From: Alphaproteobacteria bacterium
GTDB taxonomy: Bacteria > Pseudomonadota > Alphaproteobacteria > Rhodobacterales > Rhodobacteraceae
Direction: 5' to 3'
NCBI GenBank assembly: GCA_030424865.1
Contig: JAUHVR010000023.1
Coordinates: 1 to 64,000, forward strand
DNA length: 64,000 nt
Of this stretch, positions 63,259 through 64,000 are shown in pieces. Numbering within the stretch: the stretch's first letter is position 1; every line of letters begins with the position of its first letter. The notes under the pieces were generated by a model that saw only the letters and a program-made list of their open reading frames with translations, was not told the origin of the DNA and did not search any database. The position numbers and the translations under genes were made by a program.

Positions 63259-64000
63259 ATGCAGATCTTGGATCTAGGAACTCTGGACGCACCTTTGCTG
63301 CTGTTTGGGGGCCCATATTCCAATCTACAGGCAACACGCGCACTTCGCGCATGGGCGGACCGGGCGGGGATATTGCCGCAGCAGGTGATCTGCACAGGGG
63401 ATGTTGTGGCCTATTGTGCCGATGCGGCGGCCACAGTGTCCGAGATCCGCGATTGGGGCATCCCGGTGGTTGCAGGGAATTGCGAGAAACAACTGGCCTC
63501 GGGCGCGATGGACTGCGGTTGCGGGTTCGAGGAGGGCACCGCCTGCGATCTGCTCAGCGGGGCCTGGTTTGCCCATGCCTCGGCCCAGATCGGCGCGGCA
63601 GACCGCCAATGGATGGCGGGCTGCCCGGATATCGTGCTGCTGAGTTTGGGCGTCAAGCGCTATGCCGCGATCCACGGCGGGGTGACAGACATCAGCCGGT
63701 TTCTCTGGCCCGACAGCCCGGATGCGGATTTTGCCGAAGAGATCGAGGTCGTGCAGGCGCATGTGGGTGCCATCGACGGCGTGATCGCCGGGCATTGCGG
63801 CATGGGTTTTGAGCGGGACATCAACGGGCTTCACTGGATCAACGCGGGCGCCATCGGGATGCCTGCCAACGGGGGGCGACCCGAGACACGGTTCGCGGTT
63901 CTGGACGCTTCGGGCGCTGTGCGCTTTGAAACCTTGCGTTATGATTACCAAACCGCCGCGCAGGCCATGCGGGCGGTCGGCTTGACCCAGGGCTATGATC
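63259..64000 (+). CDS. Metallophosphoesterase-like protein, partial at window end
   Basis: The frame from ATG 63259 runs off the window (at least 247 residues). It shows the metallophosphoesterase blocks ICTGDVVAYCADAAATVSEI (GD motif), PVVAGNCEKQL (GN-C/H-E motif), IAGHCGMGFE and a late INAGAIGMPANG. The first D-x-H motif that starts such proteins is replaced: the first strand reads LLLFGGPYSNLQATRAL. Part of the metal site is therefore missing, so activity is uncertain. GGGGCAGGG upstream serves as ribosome site. Confidence 0.75.
   Translation, partial: MQILDLGTLDAPLLLFGGPYSNLQATRALRAWADRAGILPQQVICTGDVVAYCADAAATVSEIRDWGIPVVAGNCEKQLASGAMDCGCGFEEGTACDLLSGAWFAHASAQIGAADRQWMAGCPDIVLLSLGVKRYAAIHGGVTDISRFLWPDSPDADFAEEIEVVQAHVGAIDGVIAGHCGMGFERDINGLHWINAGAIGMPANGGRPETRFAVLDASGAVRFETLRYDYQTAAQAMRAVGLTQGYD

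Overview
The window looks like a chromosome segment of a marine alphaproteobacterium of the Rhodobacteraceae (Roseobacter group). The lines of evidence are high GC over most of its length, the ChpT phosphotransferase with a nearby CtrA-type box, the olsB-olsA ornithine-lipid pair, ribosomal protein L21 carrying a helix-hairpin-helix tail, a non-zinc HemB, a separate pterin-binding methionine-synthase part next to MetF, and a carnitine/methylamine catabolic block. The species cannot be named from sequence alone.

Region 1 (1 to about 8.1 kb) is accessory. It is visibly AT-richer and loosely packed, starts with the tail of an IS5-type transposase, and ends at the 3' end of a tRNA-Ser(CGA) gene, the classic integration position of genomic islands. 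It carries an AsnC/Lrp regulator divergent from a PhzF-fold isomerase with a perfect 9-bp inverted repeat between them, then a RidA-like protein, a LysE-type exporter and an Asp/Glu-racemase-fold protein. The RidA-like and racemase-like proteins both lack the residues that define catalysis in their families. Two small orphan genes follow, preceded by a three-fold GTATAC operator-like array, then a LysR regulator, a SnoaL-like protein and a short-chain dehydrogenase. This is the part least explained by known biology.

Region 2 (8.4 to 47 kb) is mostly core genome: rplU-rpmA, obgE-proB-proA, chpT, olsBA, a thiE-like gene, trmJ, ctaA, an M32 carboxypeptidase, a porin-like protein, gyrA, usg, hemB, mfd, a secreted RTX protein, a one-carbon operon (PF13769 protein, MetF, HAD phosphatase, pterin methyltransferase), ppx, rlmE, era, recO, pgsA, moaD-moaE and gnd. 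Several regulatory features sit between them: a CtrA-like box upstream of olsB, a pair of LacI-type operator-like 14-mers upstream of gnd, and a terminator of one gene embedded in the coding end of its convergent neighbour.

Region 3 (46.6 to 60.7 kb) is a quaternary-amine catabolic locus. A GlxA/CdhR-type AraC regulator is divergent from a tight six-gene operon encoding a BKACE enzyme, an SDR, a fused carnitine dehydrogenase-thioesterase, an acyl-CoA dehydrogenase, an ADP-forming acyl-CoA ligase and a CaiD homologue. Together they can be read as gamma-butyrobetaine to carnitine to glycine betaine plus acetoacetate. Two large dimethylglycine/sarcosine-dehydrogenase-like flavoproteins with GcvT domains and an HpaI-type aldolase follow; they could take betaine-derived methylated glycines onward, feeding methylene-THF to the MetF operon. 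The window closes with a VOC protein, a LysE exporter, a CorC/HlyC transporter and a metallophosphoesterase-like gene cut by the window end.
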